A stretch of DNA of 64,000 nucleotides from the NCBI GenBank assembly GCA_028824685.1, contig JAPPCZ010000010.1, positions 1 to 64,000 on the forward strand, written 5' to 3'. The DNA comes from Candidatus Poribacteria bacterium. GTDB lineage: Bacteria > Poribacteria > WGA-4E > WGA-3G. Below, piece after piece: positions 62,672 through 64,000 of the stretch. The position numbers and the translations under genes are program-made. The notes beneath the pieces were generated by a model. It was not told the origin of the DNA. It saw only the letters and a program-made list of their open reading frames with translations, and ran no database searches. Within the stretch, counting starts at the first letter, position 1. The number at the start of each line of letters is the position of its first letter.

Positions 62672-64000
62672 ATGTATAACAAATACAAAATTCTCTTAAT
62701 CTTTTTCCTAATTTTTTTTGCTACGAATCATGCCGATACCCTCACTGATGCTGAAATAGAGGCACTCATTGATAGAATGTCAGTTGAAGAAAAGGTTGGA
62801 CAACTTCTGATTTTTGGCGTTGGTGGTAGGGATGTAGGTCCAGTTGCCAAAGCACATATTACCAAACGTTTTGTCGGTGGGGTTGTTCTGTATGCTCGGA
62901 ATATCAAAGACCCAACACAGGTAGCAGCGTTAACAGTAGGTTTACAACAGGTTGCTCAAGAAACCCCAAACGCCATACCTCTGTTCATTGCGATTGACCA
63001 AGAGGGTGGAATAGTTACACGGTTAGATAAAGGGGCTACAGTTTTACCCGGGAACCTCGCTTTAGGTGCAACACGATCTAAGATGTTGGCTGAGAAAGCG
63101 GGAGAACTCACGGCTATTGAATTAGCAGCAGTAGGGGTTAACCTCAACTTGGCCCCAGTTATGGATATTAACACCAATCCACGTAATCCGGTCATCGGAG
63201 TCCGTTCCTATGGGGAATCTCACGATCTCGTCTCGCAACTCGGAACCGCTTACATCCGTGGATTACAACGAAACGGTGTGCTTGCTACAGCCAAACACTT
63301 CCCGGGACACGGCGATACTAACGTCGACTCGCACAAAAAATTACCTGTTGTTACACATAATAAAAAACGGATCAATACGATTGAATTGGCACCTTTTAAT
63401 GCTGCGATTAAAACAGGTGTTGCCGCTATTATGTCGGCACATGTCCTCTATCCTGCACTGGATGCCGAGATGCCAGCAACCCTTTCATATCCAATACTTA
63501 CAAGACTACTCCGACAGATGCTTGGCTATAACGGACTTATCATTACTGATGATCTTGAGATGAAAGCGATTGATGACCAATACGAAACAGGCGAAGCTGC
63601 TGTCTTAGCGATCCAAGCGGGTGCTGATATGATTCTCGTCCCGTGGACTTTGAAAAAGCAGCAACGTGTTTATAACGCACTCCGCCAAGCTGTACGTCGA
63701 CGAGACATCACTGAAACACGACTCAACGATTCCGTGCGCCGCATCTTAAAAAGCAAAAATGATTGCGGTGCTTTTGAAAAACCGATAATCCCTATAGAAA
63801 ACCCGAATGCTATCAATTCGCCTCTTGCCGTCGTAGGAAGTCTAAAACATAGAGAAATCGCGCAAACTATCGCAACACAAGCAATTACCCTCGTCAAAAA
63901 CACGAAAGGGATACTCCCTTTAAGCGCGGAACCGCAGGAACCTGTTTTACTCATCAGTTCATCACGCCTGTTTTCAAATACTTTTCTTAAAGCACATACC
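62672..64000 (+). CDS. Glycoside hydrolase family 3, NagZ-like beta-N-acetylhexosaminidase (3' end outside window)
   Basis: 443 codons are visible; the gene continues past the window. A signal peptide (YKILLIFFLIFFATNHADT) is followed by the GH3 N-terminal domain: SVEEKVGQLLIFGVGG, FIAIDQEGGIVTRL, the NagZ dyad loop KHFPGHGDTNVDSHKKLP, and the nucleophile region LIITDDLEMKAI. After about residue 340 a second domain begins (AITLVKN), so it is the longer two-domain type. It hydrolyses GlcNAc-containing substrates such as peptidoglycan fragments (family knowledge). The signal peptide implies a periplasmic or outside location. TGGAG precedes the ATG, 25 bases after the DUF4175 gene. Confidence 0.9.
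   Translation, partial: MYNKYKILLIFFLIFFATNHADTLTDAEIEALIDRMSVEEKVGQLLIFGVGGRDVGPVAKAHITKRFVGGVVLYARNIKDPTQVAALTVGLQQVAQETPNAIPLFIAIDQEGGIVTRLDKGATVLPGNLALGATRSKMLAEKAGELTAIELAAVGVNLNLAPVMDINTNPRNPVIGVRSYGESHDLVSQLGTAYIRGLQRNGVLATAKHFPGHGDTNVDSHKKLPVVTHNKKRINTIELAPFNAAIKTGVAAIMSAHVLYPALDAEMPATLSYPILTRLLRQMLGYNGLIITDDLEMKAIDDQYETGEAAVLAIQAGADMILVPWTLKKQQRVYNALRQAVRRRDITETRLNDSVRRILKSKNDCGAFEKPIIPIENPNAINSPLAVVGSLKHREIAQTIATQAITLVKNTKGILPLSAEPQEPVLLISSSRLFSNTFLKAHT

Noticed and set aside
1..64000. CRISPR array, tRNA, rRNA, complete IS or prophage
   Set aside because: Repeats are dispersed and not regularly spaced; no cloverleaf, rRNA segment, transposase, integrase or phage structural gene was recognised.

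Overview
The window looks like a chromosomal segment of an uncultured Gram-negative bacterium, most likely a member of Candidatus Poribacteria or a close relative (inference). Supporting signs are secreted proteins ending in a FlgD/T9SS-like module that opens NYPNPFNPETWIPY, many LamG-type lectin-like secreted proteins, TonB-dependent receptors, Kdo synthesis (KdsB), a PorV-like barrel, and intergenic spaces packed with short palindromic repeats (GTAGGAGCGA..., GTAGGTCGGGT..., GTCCCGTAGGGACG..., AATCAACGC...). No rRNA, tRNA, CRISPR array or complete insertion sequence was found.

Layout. 1-6.1 kb: the 3' end of one secreted protein, a closely related tandem copy with a duplicated beta-propeller-like domain, and two LamG paralogues. 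6.3-8.9 kb: clpB. 8.9-9.6 kb: an overlapping two-gene cassette with a retropepsin-like aspartic protease. 9.6-10.5 kb (minus): a TPR protein followed by a UGSC-family protein read through an in-frame UGA, a likely selenoprotein with a SECIS-like hairpin. 10.6-16.1 kb (minus): an 1839-residue protein with two haem-type CxxCH motifs, two leucine-rich repeat blocks, cohesin, dockerin and a C-terminal sorting-like module. 16.1-17.8 kb: a gene-free repeat region with a miniature transposon flanked by a 9-bp target duplication. 17.8-32.3 kb (minus): TRAP transporter dctM/dctQ, two LarA-like proteins, a thermonuclease-like lipoprotein, the unit symporter-kdsB-pyrG-larA2, then (after a LamG gene on plus) two tandem methyltransferases and a branched-chain-amino-acid-type binding lipoprotein. 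32.3-37.8 kb (minus): two tandem TonB-dependent receptors. 38-41.5 kb: a ZIP transporter and a GH67N-like secreted protein. 41.5-42.1 kb: a GC-rich, highly structured probable non-coding RNA. 42.2-50.2 kb: envelope proteins, PorV-like and DUF5683-like proteins, a DapA-family enzyme, RqcH and a secreted beta-sandwich protein. 50.5-52.1 kb: groEL. 53.5-64 kb: a same-strand array of vWA membrane protein, DUF4159, small membrane protein, trypsin-TPR protein, DUF4175 and a NagZ-like GH3 enzyme that runs off the window.

How the genes fit together. Much of the segment serves the cell envelope and uptake: outer-membrane receptors, TRAP and SSS transporters, binding proteins, Kdo activation (pyrG supplies the CTP that kdsB uses), peptidoglycan-type GH3, and secreted carbohydrate-binding or sorting-tagged proteins. 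At least three secreted LamG proteins, one beta-sandwich protein and a 39-codon orphan ORF share a C-terminal tail around K-[LFYV]-T-T-x-W-[GA]-x-[LM]-K, which I do not recognise as a described signal.

The strongest candidates for something new are the UGSC selenoprotein with its hairpin, the structured RNA near 41.8-42.07 kb, the miniature transposon family with 9-bp duplications, and the shared C-terminal tail motif.
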